Assembly (NCBI RefSeq): GCF_000014865.1
Contig: NC_008576.1
Location: 1,021,501 to 1,085,500 of the forward strand
DNA length: 64,000 nt
Source: Magnetococcus marinus MC-1
GTDB taxonomy: Bacteria > Pseudomonadota > Magnetococcia > Magnetococcales > Magnetococcaceae
Direction: 5' to 3'
This document shows positions 54,289 through 61,868 of the stretch, piece after piece. Under the pieces are notes generated by a model. It did no database searches, was not told the origin of the DNA, and saw only the letters and a list, made by a program, of their open reading frames with translations. The position numbers were made by a program, and so were the translations under genes. Every line of letters begins with the position of its first letter. Within the stretch, counting starts at the first letter, position 1.

Positions 54289-55133
54289 AAGGAGGGCGGT
54301 GGAACCCTTTTAATGATTTTACCATCTTGCATCACCACGATTTCCCCCCTCAGTAAGGGTTCCCATGATTCATCGGTTAGGGGCACGCTGGCGGCGAGCG
54401 CGGCATATTGGCGGTTGCCGTCGTGTTTAAACGTTTGCATACGTAGGCCGGTGATGGGGCTGGGGCGCTTGTTGCTGTTGGGGTGGCAGCTGCGACAGAG
54501 GGTATAGAGACCGGGTGCGCGGATCATGCCATCGCTGGCTTGGCGGCGCACATGTCCATGAACAAAGAGATATTCACCGTCACTATAGAGAAAATTGGCT
54601 TGCACATCGGGCGAAAGGTGTTCCATGCGCTGGGTGAATGTAACGAGTATGGATAGGCGCTGTTCAAGCGAGGGTGGGGTTGGATTGAGCCAAACATCGG
54701 TTAAACAGTCCATCAATAGGCAAAAGGCGTGTTCCGAGTCGGTACTGCCAATGGCGCGGAAAATATTGAGTTTGTAGTCAGGGTGGCTGCGGACGCCGGG
54801 GAATTCGCCATTATGGGCAAATACATGCAGCCGCCCACCGATTTCACGGCTAAAAGGGTGGGTGTTCTTGAGGCACACCTCGCCATGGGTTGCTTTGCGG
54901 ATATGGGAGAGCACCAAATTGCTGTGAAAGGAGTTTTTTTCAATATATTTAACCAACTGGCTTTCAGAGGCAGGCTCTGGGGCCCGTAAGATCAGGGCGT
55001 CATACTCCTCATAAAAGGCAATTCCCCAACCATCTTTGTGTGGGCCTTGCATGCCACCGTGCCGAGCAAACTCCTCCAAGGAAAAATTAATGGTGGCGGC
55101 CAGTCGGCTGCTCATGGCGAACAGTTCACACAT
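54285..55133 (-). CDS. Class II glutamine amidotransferase (YafJ-like)
   Basis: A 282-residue protein with an N-terminal nucleophile amidotransferase domain. Cys2 (MCELFAMSS) is exposed after removal of Met1. The glutamine-binding features follow: GWGIAFYEE, LSHIRKATHG with the conserved Arg, THPFSREIGG and FAHNGEFPG (the oxyanion-hole Asn-Gly). YafJ/EgtC-type proteins stand alone without a synthetase domain; EgtC acts in ergothioneine synthesis, but no egt genes are here. The C-terminal part after about residue 225 lacks known motifs. It is convergent with the cytochrome operon. Confidence 0.85.
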   Translation of the reverse strand: MCELFAMSSRLAATINFSLEEFARHGGMQGPHKDGWGIAFYEEYDALILRAPEPASESQLVKYIEKNSFHSNLVLSHIRKATHGEVCLKNTHPFSREIGGRLHVFAHNGEFPGVRSHPDYKLNIFRAIGSTDSEHAFCLLMDCLTDVWLNPTPPSLEQRLSILVTFTQRMEHLSPDVQANFLYSDGEYLFVHGHVRRQASDGMIRAPGLYTLCRSCHPNSNKRPSPITGLRMQTFKHDGNRQYAALAASVPLTDESWEPLLRGEIVVMQDGKIIKRVPPPSL

Positions 55134-55461
55134 TACTGCGCTCTCCTCATGCGTTAATCAACTGTGTCAGCCTAACGGCTTCTGCTAAGTGGATGCAAGA
55201 GCTTATGTTTGTGTAAAACTTTCGCGCGGTGACAGGGCTCGGTTGGCGATACTCAACAGAGAGGGGCGGCCATGGCCACTCCACCCCGCTTTGCCAACCT
55301 TAGTCGGGTCAAAGGGCGATGATCCTGCGTTTTGTGGATTAAACTTCTCATTTTTATAGAGAAGGTTAAGAAAATTGCCCTTTTTTTGGGAGGAGTAGGT
55401 AAGATGCATGGCATAAGTCGGTATTTCTGTACAGCGTAAGCAACGGGTAAGGAGTGGTTAA
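55134..55461. other. Divergent gap between amidotransferase and hypD-like gene, with a structured segment
   Basis: No credible gene. At 55311-55383 an outer stem AAAGGGCGAT/ATTGCCCTTT (one G-U) encloses two small hairpins, GATCC/GGATT (55321-55340) and CTTCTC/GAGAAG (55344-55364), and runs into TTTTGGG. This could be a folded RNA with terminator upstream of the hypD-like gene, or chance. A GGCCATGGCC palindrome lies near 55268-55277. Confidence 0.4.
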
Positions 55462-56562
55462 ATGGACCAAGCAAGCATGGAACAGAAACTACTGGCCCTT
55501 ACCCGTTTGCAGGTAAGTGAGCCTATTAAGGTGATGAATTTGTGTGGAGGATTTGCCCGGTTTTGGGCCGAGAGCGATTGGCATCAATCCCTTAGCCGAG
55601 TGGTGCATATCATGCCAGGGCCGGGCTGTCCGGTATGTGTCTGTCCCGAAGCTGAAATTCGCGCGGCCATGCATTTGGCGGTGCGTGAGGATGTGATCTT
55701 GGCGGCGTTTGGTGACATGCTGTCGGTACCCATCTCCTATGGGGCGGCGGGCTATGCCACCTTGGATGGTGCGCGGCAAGATGGCGCGGATGTGGTTGCT
55801 GTGGCCAATCCTCATGAGGCGGTCGAGCTGGCCTTACGTCACCCCACCCGTGAAGTGGTCTTTTTTGCCAGTGGTTTTGAGACGGTCTCGGCACCACTGG
55901 CGGCGCAGTTTCTGGCGGGTGTGCCGGATAATTTCTCGATTTTAAATGCGCTGCGTTTAAGTTGGCCGGTGGTGGATACCATGTTGTCGCAGCATGAGCG
56001 GCGCCCTTTTAAAGCCATTATTGCCCCGGGTCACGTGGCGGCCATTGTCGGTTCGGAGTGTTGGCGTTTTGCGGTGACCCAGTATGGCATTCCCGTTTCC
56101 ATTAGTGGCTTTTCTGACCGTAGCTTTTTGGCTTCACTGGATACGGTGGTGCGCCAAGTTGTGTCGGGTAAACCCCAATTGGACATTCAAGAACCCTATC
56201 GTATTAACCCCCGTGGCAACCTCTATGCGCTCACCTGTGTTAATAATGTGTTTGATGTGCAGAGTGTGCATTGGCGGGGTATTGGTCGGGTGCCAGACTC
56301 GGGCTACGCCCTACGTGAAGCTTGGCACCATCGAGATGCCCGCAAACGTTTTCACGCCCTGGCAACCTTTCAGCCTGAGATGGGCGATATGCCCAACGAC
56401 TGTCTTTGTGCCTCTATTGTTATGGGTAAGCAGAGCCCCCATGACTGCTTGCGTTATGCCCATGATTGCCAGCCGGATAATCCCGTGGGTCCCTGTATGG
56501 CCTCGGTGGATGGGGCTTGCCGCATCATGTGGGAACGCCAACATAGTGAGCTATTGGATTAG
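55462..56562 (+). CDS. hypD: HypD-family hydrogenase maturation protein with variant N-terminal motif
   Basis: HypD, with HypC, assembles the Fe(CN)2CO group of [NiFe] hydrogenases. The 366-residue protein follows the family from end to end: GPGCPVCVCPEAEIRAA with Cys56 and Cys59, FGDMLSVPISYG, REVVFFASGFETVSAP, IIAPGHVAAIVGSE, INPRGNLYAL and the C-terminal [4Fe-4S] region with Cys in CLC, HDC, HDC, GPC and GAC. The N-terminal CGTHT motif is replaced: Cys28 is kept but the sequence reads LCGGFARFW, so the Thr-His-Thr part is lost. It may be a paralogue with altered partner use. AAGGAG precedes ATG 55462. hypA, B, C, E and F are not in the window. Confidence 0.85.
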   Translation: MDQASMEQKLLALTRLQVSEPIKVMNLCGGFARFWAESDWHQSLSRVVHIMPGPGCPVCVCPEAEIRAAMHLAVREDVILAAFGDMLSVPISYGAAGYATLDGARQDGADVVAVANPHEAVELALRHPTREVVFFASGFETVSAPLAAQFLAGVPDNFSILNALRLSWPVVDTMLSQHERRPFKAIIAPGHVAAIVGSECWRFAVTQYGIPVSISGFSDRSFLASLDTVVRQVVSGKPQLDIQEPYRINPRGNLYALTCVNNVFDVQSVHWRGIGRVPDSGYALREAWHHRDARKRFHALATFQPEMGDMPNDCLCASIVMGKQSPHDCLRYAHDCQPDNPVGPCMASVDGACRIMWERQHSELLD

Positions 56563-56938
56563 GCTTACCCCTTTTGGACGGCGTGCTCGCCCTCAAATTT
56601 GCCCTTTTGTTGCGGCTTACACGGGGTACCTGTGAGCCTCTGCAAAGATCTGGTTTGTCGGCCAGAGCGGTGAACGTGTGCCCATCTGTTAAGGGGCTGG
56701 GAATCTCTTCCTTGGCCAACAGGAGGGGGGTGGGTCAGTGTGAGAAAAGAGTCTATCCGAATATAGTAAAACTCTTAAATAAACATGCGTTTATATAACT
56801 TTTACGGTGCAGTAAAGAGTGTGTGACATTCTCCGTGAGCGGTCGCTTTTTGCTCGACTAAGGCGCGGTTAGGCGTCGATACTGGTACCATGGCTGTGGT
56901 GGGTATCCGTTCCATGCAAGGCGACAGGGGAGGGCTAC
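56563..56938. other. Gap between hypD-like gene and hydB with an operator-like repeat
   Basis: No convincing gene in 376 bases. ATAAAC-ATGC-GTTTAT at 56779-56794 is an inverted repeat in an AT-rich patch that stands out from GC-rich surroundings and probably belongs to the hydBGDA promoter region. No confident -35/-10 pair was found. A GGGGAGGG stretch precedes hydB ATG 56939. Confidence 0.4.
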
Positions 56939-57988
56939 ATGGAAACCTTTTTACTTGAGCGGCAGGATCTACCCGCGTTTCTCAATGCTTGTGAAGCGCA
57001 CCGGCGGGTGCATATTCCGGTAGAGATGGAGACGCATCATTTTATCTTTAAGCCGTTAGCCGAGGCTGGCGCGGCCTCTGTAGCACTGCACTACTTGCGC
57101 ACGGCATTGCCGCCCAAAAAATATTTTTTCCCACCTGAAGAGGTGCTCTACCGCTTTGATGCGGAGGGTTATACCCCCCAGCAGCCCGATTTGCCCCCCA
57201 TGATCCTGTTTGGTCTACACCCGTGTGATCTGCACGGTGTGGATGTGGTCGATCATTTTTTTGCCCGGGACTATCCTGACCGTACCTATCAAAATCGGCG
57301 TTCACAAGCTTGGTTGATTGGGCTGGGTTGCATGCCCGATGCCCACTGTTTTTGTCAATCCCAGGGTACGGAGCATGTGGATGGTCTGTATGACATGTTT
57401 TTGTGGGATTTGGGGCCACGCTTCTATGTGATGGTCCGTACCGAGGCGGGGCACGATATGCTGCACATGGCAAGGGCGCTGTTTAAACCGGTCACGGATA
57501 GCGACCGACAGAGCTATCTGGCACTGCTGAAAAAACGCCAGAGCGCCTTTCAACTGAGTATGCCGGTGGCCGATCTACCCCAAGTGCTGGAGGTCAAACA
57601 GGATTGTGCCGTATGGGGGGAGATTGCACAGACCTGTTTTACCTGCGGGGCCTGTTCCATGGTTTGCCCCACCTGCACCTGCTACGACATGCTGGATCGG
57701 CTGGAGCTAAATGGCGAGTGTGGGACGCGGTGTCGCACATGGTCCTCTTGTCTGTTCCGTGATTTTGACCGGGGTGCGGGCGATCACCATTTTCGCCGTG
57801 ACCGTGGTGATCGGGTAAAAAACCGTTACTACCACAAAGAGCACGGCTATGTGAATGGCTTTGGCAAACCCAGTTGTGTGGGGTGTGGGCGCTGTATAAC
57901 CAGTTGTCCTGCGGGTATTGATGTGGTGTCGGTCTTTACTAAGGTGCGCCGTGCCTGTGGCCATGGTGGTGAGGAGACGCGCTCATGA
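56939..57988 (+). CDS. hydB: Group 3b [NiFe] hydrogenase (sulfhydrogenase-type), beta iron-sulfur subunit
   Basis: HydB carries electrons between the FAD subunit and the hydrogenase module of soluble NAD(P)-linked hydrogenases; it is related to anaerobic sulfite reductase subunit A. The 349-residue protein has an N-terminal domain with LFGLHPCDLHGVDVVDHFF and two ferredoxin motifs: CFTCGACSMVCPTCTC from about residue 233 and CVGCGRCITSCPAG from about residue 313. Order and sequence match the archaeal sulfhydrogenase beta subunit. Its stop overlaps hydG (ATGA). Confidence 0.9.
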   Translation: METFLLERQDLPAFLNACEAHRRVHIPVEMETHHFIFKPLAEAGAASVALHYLRTALPPKKYFFPPEEVLYRFDAEGYTPQQPDLPPMILFGLHPCDLHGVDVVDHFFARDYPDRTYQNRRSQAWLIGLGCMPDAHCFCQSQGTEHVDGLYDMFLWDLGPRFYVMVRTEAGHDMLHMARALFKPVTDSDRQSYLALLKKRQSAFQLSMPVADLPQVLEVKQDCAVWGEIAQTCFTCGACSMVCPTCTCYDMLDRLELNGECGTRCRTWSSCLFRDFDRGAGDHHFRRDRGDRVKNRYYHKEHGYVNGFGKPSCVGCGRCITSCPAGIDVVSVFTKVRRACGHGGEETRS

Positions 57989-58836
57989 ACGATCCCCTTC
58001 AGCCTCTTACGGCGCTGCTGGTTGCGCGGGAAGATTTAACCGCCGATACCGCGCTGTTTCAATTGGCCTTGGCCGATGGCCGTGGCGTTGGTCCCAACGG
58101 TATGAACCATAAACCTGGGCAGTTTGTGATGCTCTCGGTATTGGGTGCGGGGGAGGCCCCTTTTTCTATTTGCCATGCCGCCGCCCAGGTGCCCATTTTA
58201 CAGCTCTGCATTCGCCGGGTGGGGCGGGTGACGGAGCGGCTATTTGAGCTGTCGCCCGGTTCGAAAGTGGGGTTGCGTGGTCCTTATGGCAATGGCTTTC
58301 CCCTACAGCGCATGGAGGATCATGATGTGCTGCTGGTGGCTGGTGGGTTGGGTATGGCGCCCTTGCGCAGTGTGCTGCAAGGGGTGTTGGCCAATCGGCC
58401 GCGCTACCACAGGGTGATGCTGGCCTACGGTTTTCGCAATCCACAGGAGATGCTGTTTGGCGAGGAGTTGCAGGGGTTGGCGCAGAGCGGTGCAGTGGAA
58501 CTGCATTTGGCGGTGGATCAGCCCCAGCCTGGGCAAGCCTTTAGCGCCATGCAAGGGCATGTGGGGCAGTTGGTGGAGGGGCTGACCCTAGAACCGGCAC
58601 GGACCACGGTGGCACTGTGTGGCCCACCGGTGATGTATCAAGGCACCGCTGAGATGTTGCGCAACAAAGGGGTGTGGCCGCAAAAAACCTTTATGACCTT
58701 TGAACGGCGCATGGCGTGTGGGGTTGGTCAGTGCGGGCACTGTGCCATTGGTTATCGTTACACCTGTAAGGATGGGCCGGTGTTTAGTGCGTGGGAGGCC
58801 CGTGGCTTGCGTGAAGCGTGGGAACAGGGGGCGTGA
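57985..58836 (+). CDS. hydG: Group 3b hydrogenase gamma subunit, FAD/NAD(P)-binding
   Basis: A 283-residue ferredoxin-NADP reductase-type flavoprotein that exchanges electrons with NAD(P)H. It shows the FAD-binding segment KPGQFVMLSVLG and APFSICHAA, the GPYGNGFPL loop, the nucleotide-binding VLLVAGGLGMAPLRSVLQ and VALCGPPVMYQG. A C-terminal [2Fe-2S]-type cysteine set (CGVGQCGHCAIG, with C245, C250, C253, and a later YTCKDG) follows. It is coupled to hydB by a four-base overlap; hydD starts one base after its stop. Confidence 0.9.
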   Translation: MNDPLQPLTALLVAREDLTADTALFQLALADGRGVGPNGMNHKPGQFVMLSVLGAGEAPFSICHAAAQVPILQLCIRRVGRVTERLFELSPGSKVGLRGPYGNGFPLQRMEDHDVLLVAGGLGMAPLRSVLQGVLANRPRYHRVMLAYGFRNPQEMLFGEELQGLAQSGAVELHLAVDQPQPGQAFSAMQGHVGQLVEGLTLEPARTTVALCGPPVMYQGTAEMLRNKGVWPQKTFMTFERRMACGVGQCGHCAIGYRYTCKDGPVFSAWEARGLREAWEQGA

Positions 58837-58837
58837 G

Positions 58838-59686
58838 ATGAGCAAACCACTACCAGGACCCACTAAAAAATTGCGGGTGGGCATCTACTCCTTCACCGGG
58901 TGTGCGGGGGATCAGTTGGCCATTCTCAATGATACAACGGTGCTGTTGGGTTTGGCCCAGCGGGCGGAGATCTGCTCCTTTATTATGGCCAGCTCACAGG
59001 AGAGTGATCAGGAGGGGCGGCTGGATTTGGCCATTGTGGAGGGCTCAATCTGTTCGGAGCAAGAGCGCACTGCCCTCGAAAAATTACGGCAGCGCAGCGA
59101 TGCTCTTATGGCGCTTGGGACCTGTGCGGTGTGGGGGGGGCTGCCCGCGATGAACGCCAAAACCATCCCCATCCATACCATGAAAGAGCAGGTTTATGGC
59201 GACAGTACGGTCTTTCCGGGTGCCCGTGAGGCTGAGCCGCTCTCTCGCTTTGTAAAAGTGGATTATGCGGTAACGGGGTGCCCCATTGAGATAGATGAGT
59301 TTGCCCAGGTTGTGACGGCCATCTTAAATGGGGTGCGGCCCGTGCAAACGGATGCTTCCGTCTGTTCGGAGTGTCGTATAGCAGAGAACCGTTGTCTGGT
59401 GCAGGCTGAGCGGCGGGTTTGCTGTGGTCCCATCACCTTGGCGGGGTGTAAGGCGCGTTGCATACAGTATGGTCAACCCTGTTATGGGTGTCGGGGGCCG
59501 GTGGAGGATCCCGCCTATGTGGCTACGGCGCGGCTCTTTAGTGATCATGGTCTGAATAAAGGGGCGGTGATTGAGCAGATCCGCCGATTTACCGCCCCGG
59601 CTTGGGTGGAGAATCGGTTGATTCCCCACTATCAAGATCCACAACATATGGGCCTGGGCCAGCAGCCTGAAGGGGATGCGCCATGA
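58838..59686 (+). CDS. hydD: Group 3b hydrogenase delta (small) subunit
   Basis: The small electron-transfer subunit of the [NiFe] module, related to the 20-kDa subunit of complex I. The 282-residue protein has YSFTGCAGDQLAILNDT, with the first cluster Cys, GSICSEQERTAL, ALGTCAVWGGLPA and YAVTGCPIEIDEF (proximal [4Fe-4S] ligands). A C-terminal cysteine-rich part (CSECRIAENRC, CCGPITLAGCKARC, CYGCRGP) holds further clusters. ATG 58838 is the start because it follows the hydG stop; the four-base overlap with hydA marks coupling. Confidence 0.9.
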   Translation: MSKPLPGPTKKLRVGIYSFTGCAGDQLAILNDTTVLLGLAQRAEICSFIMASSQESDQEGRLDLAIVEGSICSEQERTALEKLRQRSDALMALGTCAVWGGLPAMNAKTIPIHTMKEQVYGDSTVFPGAREAEPLSRFVKVDYAVTGCPIEIDEFAQVVTAILNGVRPVQTDASVCSECRIAENRCLVQAERRVCCGPITLAGCKARCIQYGQPCYGCRGPVEDPAYVATARLFSDHGLNKGAVIEQIRRFTAPAWVENRLIPHYQDPQHMGLGQQPEGDAP

Positions 59687-60987
59687 GTATGGAAACCATT
59701 ACCATTGATCATCTCTACCGGGTTGAGGGACATGGGGGTATTACGGTCGCGGTCAATGAGGAGGGGATTCAATCCTGCCAGATGAGCATCTTTGAAGGGG
59801 CGCGTTTTTACGAGCTGCTGCTCAAGGGTAAATTGGCGAGGGATGCCCCGGGTATCGTCTGTCGGGTCTGCTCAATCTGTTCGGCGGGTCACACTCTAGC
59901 CAGTGTCATGGCATTAGAGAGCGCCTTAGGGATTCATGTGAGTGACACGGTGCAGGGGTTTCGCACCCTGCTCAACCTGGGGCAGTTTATTGAGAGCCAC
60001 GCCCTGCATCTGTTTGCTTTGGCCGCACCGGACTATCTGGGGAATGCTTCGATTTTGCAGATGGCGAGTCACTTTCCCGAACAGGTGCAGAAGGGGTTAG
60101 AGATTAAACGGGTTGGCAATCTGGTGCAGGAGGTGGTTGGCGGGCGGGCCATTCACCCGGTTAATGTGATTGTGGGCGGATTGGGGCGGCGTCCTGCTCG
60201 GCAGGCGATGCAGACGCTCTTGCAGGATTTGCAGAACGCCTTGGATTTGGCCCTCTCGTTGCGCGGCTTTGTGGCGTCGTTGCAAAATCCGGAGATGGGT
60301 TTGCAGCCGCCCATTCTGGTGGCATTACGGGCTAGTGGGGCGCGCTATGGGCTTACCGGTACCCATTTGGCCGCCAGCGGCCATGAGGATATTCCCGTGG
60401 CGCACTTTTACCAGCGGGTTAACGAAAAGGTGGTGCGTCACTCTACCGCCAAGCAGTCTACCTATGCCAAGAAGCCCTTTATGGTGGGGGCGTTGGCGCG
60501 GATGGTTCATAATGGTGAGCGATTAACGGGCGAGGCGGCACAACTGCGGGAGGCGCTGCTGCCTGCCCAACCGACGACGTTGCACAACAACGCGGCGCAG
60601 TTTGTGGAGTTGGTGTGGGCCTTGGAGGAGGCGGTTGCGCTGTGTGAAGCCTTGCAGGAGGGGCCTGCTTTGATCCCCCCCATGACCACCATGGGCTTTG
60701 AGGGTGAGCAGATGGGTTTGGCCGCGTTAGAGGTGCCCCGTGGCACCCTGTATCATCTCTATGGGGTCAATGGGGAGGGGGTGTTGACCCAGGCCGATAT
60801 TATTACGCCCACGGCGCAGAACCTCGCCCATGTGGAGCGGGATTTTGCCCATGGGGTGGGATACTGGCTGGAGCAGCCCCAGCGCCAGCAGGAGCAGTTG
60901 CGTTTGTATTTGGAGATGATTGCCCGTGCCTATGACCCTTGTATCTCCTGTTCGACCCACTTGGTGGATTTAACGGTGCAGGTGTGA
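59683..60987 (+). CDS. hydA: Group 3b [NiFe] hydrogenase alpha (large) subunit
   Basis: The catalytic subunit that binds the Ni-Fe(CN)2CO centre and splits or forms H2 in the cytoplasm. The 434-residue protein has RVEGHGGI near the start, the L1 motif RVCSICSAGH with Cys63, Cys66 and His70, and the L2 motif DPCISCSTH with Cys420, Cys423 and His426. The eight residues after His426 (LVDLTVQV) would be removed by the maturation protease encoded next. All four nickel-binding cysteines are present, so the enzyme should be functional. Substrate (NADH or NADPH; sulfur reduction as a side activity) is known for the family but cannot be read here. Confidence 0.92.
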   Translation: MSMETITIDHLYRVEGHGGITVAVNEEGIQSCQMSIFEGARFYELLLKGKLARDAPGIVCRVCSICSAGHTLASVMALESALGIHVSDTVQGFRTLLNLGQFIESHALHLFALAAPDYLGNASILQMASHFPEQVQKGLEIKRVGNLVQEVVGGRAIHPVNVIVGGLGRRPARQAMQTLLQDLQNALDLALSLRGFVASLQNPEMGLQPPILVALRASGARYGLTGTHLAASGHEDIPVAHFYQRVNEKVVRHSTAKQSTYAKKPFMVGALARMVHNGERLTGEAAQLREALLPAQPTTLHNNAAQFVELVWALEEAVALCEALQEGPALIPPMTTMGFEGEQMGLAALEVPRGTLYHLYGVNGEGVLTQADIITPTAQNLAHVERDFAHGVGYWLEQPQRQQEQLRLYLEMIARAYDPCISCSTHLVDLTVQV

Positions 60988-61490
60988 TGCTGGATCGCCC
61001 GAATGCGGCTCAGTTTCCGCCACCGTGGGGGGTGGTGGGGTTGGGTAACCCCTTGATGGGCGATGATGGTGTGGGGCCGTGGTTGGTGGCCCAGTTACAG
61101 CAGCACAATCCCCAGCAATGGTTGCGGGATTTGGGAACGGATCTGCTGGGTATTGCCAACCATACGCCCTATCCGGCCACCCTGTTGGTGGTGGATGCGG
61201 TGCGCAGTGGCACGATGGCGGTGGGGCAGTGGCGGGCCTATGGGGATGGAGAAGTGGCCGGGGTAGGGGGCATGCGTTCGGCCCATCAACTGTCGGCCCC
61301 TGTGGCGCTTTGCTTAGAGCAGCGGCGTGCCCCTCAGGCGTGGCAGGGTGTCACGCTCTATTGGCTGCTGTTGGAAGTTGCTGAGATTCGCATGGGGCCG
61401 GGTTTTTCACCGGCGGTGGCGGCGGGGGGGATGGATTTGCTGGCTTGGTTGCAACGGGGCTTTGCCCAGCAGGGCGCGGGGGGGTGTTAA
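60987..61490 (+). CDS. Hydrogenase maturation protease (HycI/HyaD family)
   Basis: This endopeptidase trims the C-terminal peptide of the large subunit after nickel is inserted. The 167-residue protein has GLGNPLMGDDGVGPWLV with the nickel-sensing acidic residue, VVDAVRSG with the second Asp, and a conserved His in MRSAHQLSAP. The start overlaps the hydA stop (TGATG), so protease and substrate are made together. No other [NiFe] large subunit is in the window; HydA is the obvious target. A GC-rich terminator-like hairpin follows the stop (ACCCGCC/GGCGGG, 61495-61530). Confidence 0.88.
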   Translation: MLDRPNAAQFPPPWGVVGLGNPLMGDDGVGPWLVAQLQQHNPQQWLRDLGTDLLGIANHTPYPATLLVVDAVRSGTMAVGQWRAYGDGEVAGVGGMRSAHQLSAPVALCLEQRRAPQAWQGVTLYWLLLEVAEIRMGPGFSPAVAAGGMDLLAWLQRGFAQQGAGGC

Positions 61491-61536
61491 AAAGACCCGC
61501 CTTGCATGGCAACCATGGTGGGGCGGGCCTTTCGGG

Positions 61537-61562
61537 AATCGTACGATACCTGTCGTACGATT
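61537..61562. repeat. Perfect 10-bp inverted repeat, operator-like
   Basis: AATCGTACGA and TCGTACGATT are separated by TACCTG. The 26-base palindrome lies in the 378-base gap between the maturation protease and the M48 protease and has the size of a dimeric-repressor site. Confidence 0.6.
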
Positions 61563-61650
61563 TATGGGACCGGTCCAGGTCCGTTTAGTTCATTATTGTG
61601 GGCAGTTTTCCTGTGTATGGGGTGGTTTTCTTTTCTGCGTAGATGGCCTA

Positions 61651-61716
61651 CCCAGATCTTTCATGAATCCCTTCAAAGATCAAGCGAGAGCATCTGGGGT
61701 TCATGAAAGATCCGGG
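61651..61716. repeat. Long inverted repeat (about 20 bp arms)
   Basis: GATCTTTCATGAATCCC (61655-61671) and GGGGTTCATGAAAGATC (61696-61712) pair with one G-U, extended by CCC/GGG outside a mismatch, around a 24-base loop. It would form a very stable RNA or DNA hairpin. No T-run and no gene. Its role is unknown. Confidence 0.6.
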
Positions 61717-61868
61717 CTAGATCAACGCTCGCCTGAGGTGTGAATGCCGGTCACCGGTGGGGTTGGTGGTGTTGTCAAAACGTGCAATCTATAGACGGCC
61801 TATGTATAGTCCCTGTTGAAGATTAAATCTTGGATGCCCCTTCTCTGGGTGGGGTGCAGGGAGTCGTC

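Noticed and set aside
56574-56798. 74-residue + strand frame between the hypD-like gene and hydB
   Set aside because: No ribosome-binding site, unlike composition, and it crosses the AT-rich repeat region. Chance frame.
56885-56905. Sigma-54 promoter upstream of hydB
   Set aside because: A GG...GC-like spacing near TGGTACCATGGCTGTGG does not fit the strict TGGCAC-N5-TTGC pattern.
61506-61706. 66-residue + strand frame between the maturation protease and the M48 protease
   Set aside because: It runs through the terminator-like hairpin and both inverted repeats, has no ribosome-binding site and no known similarity.
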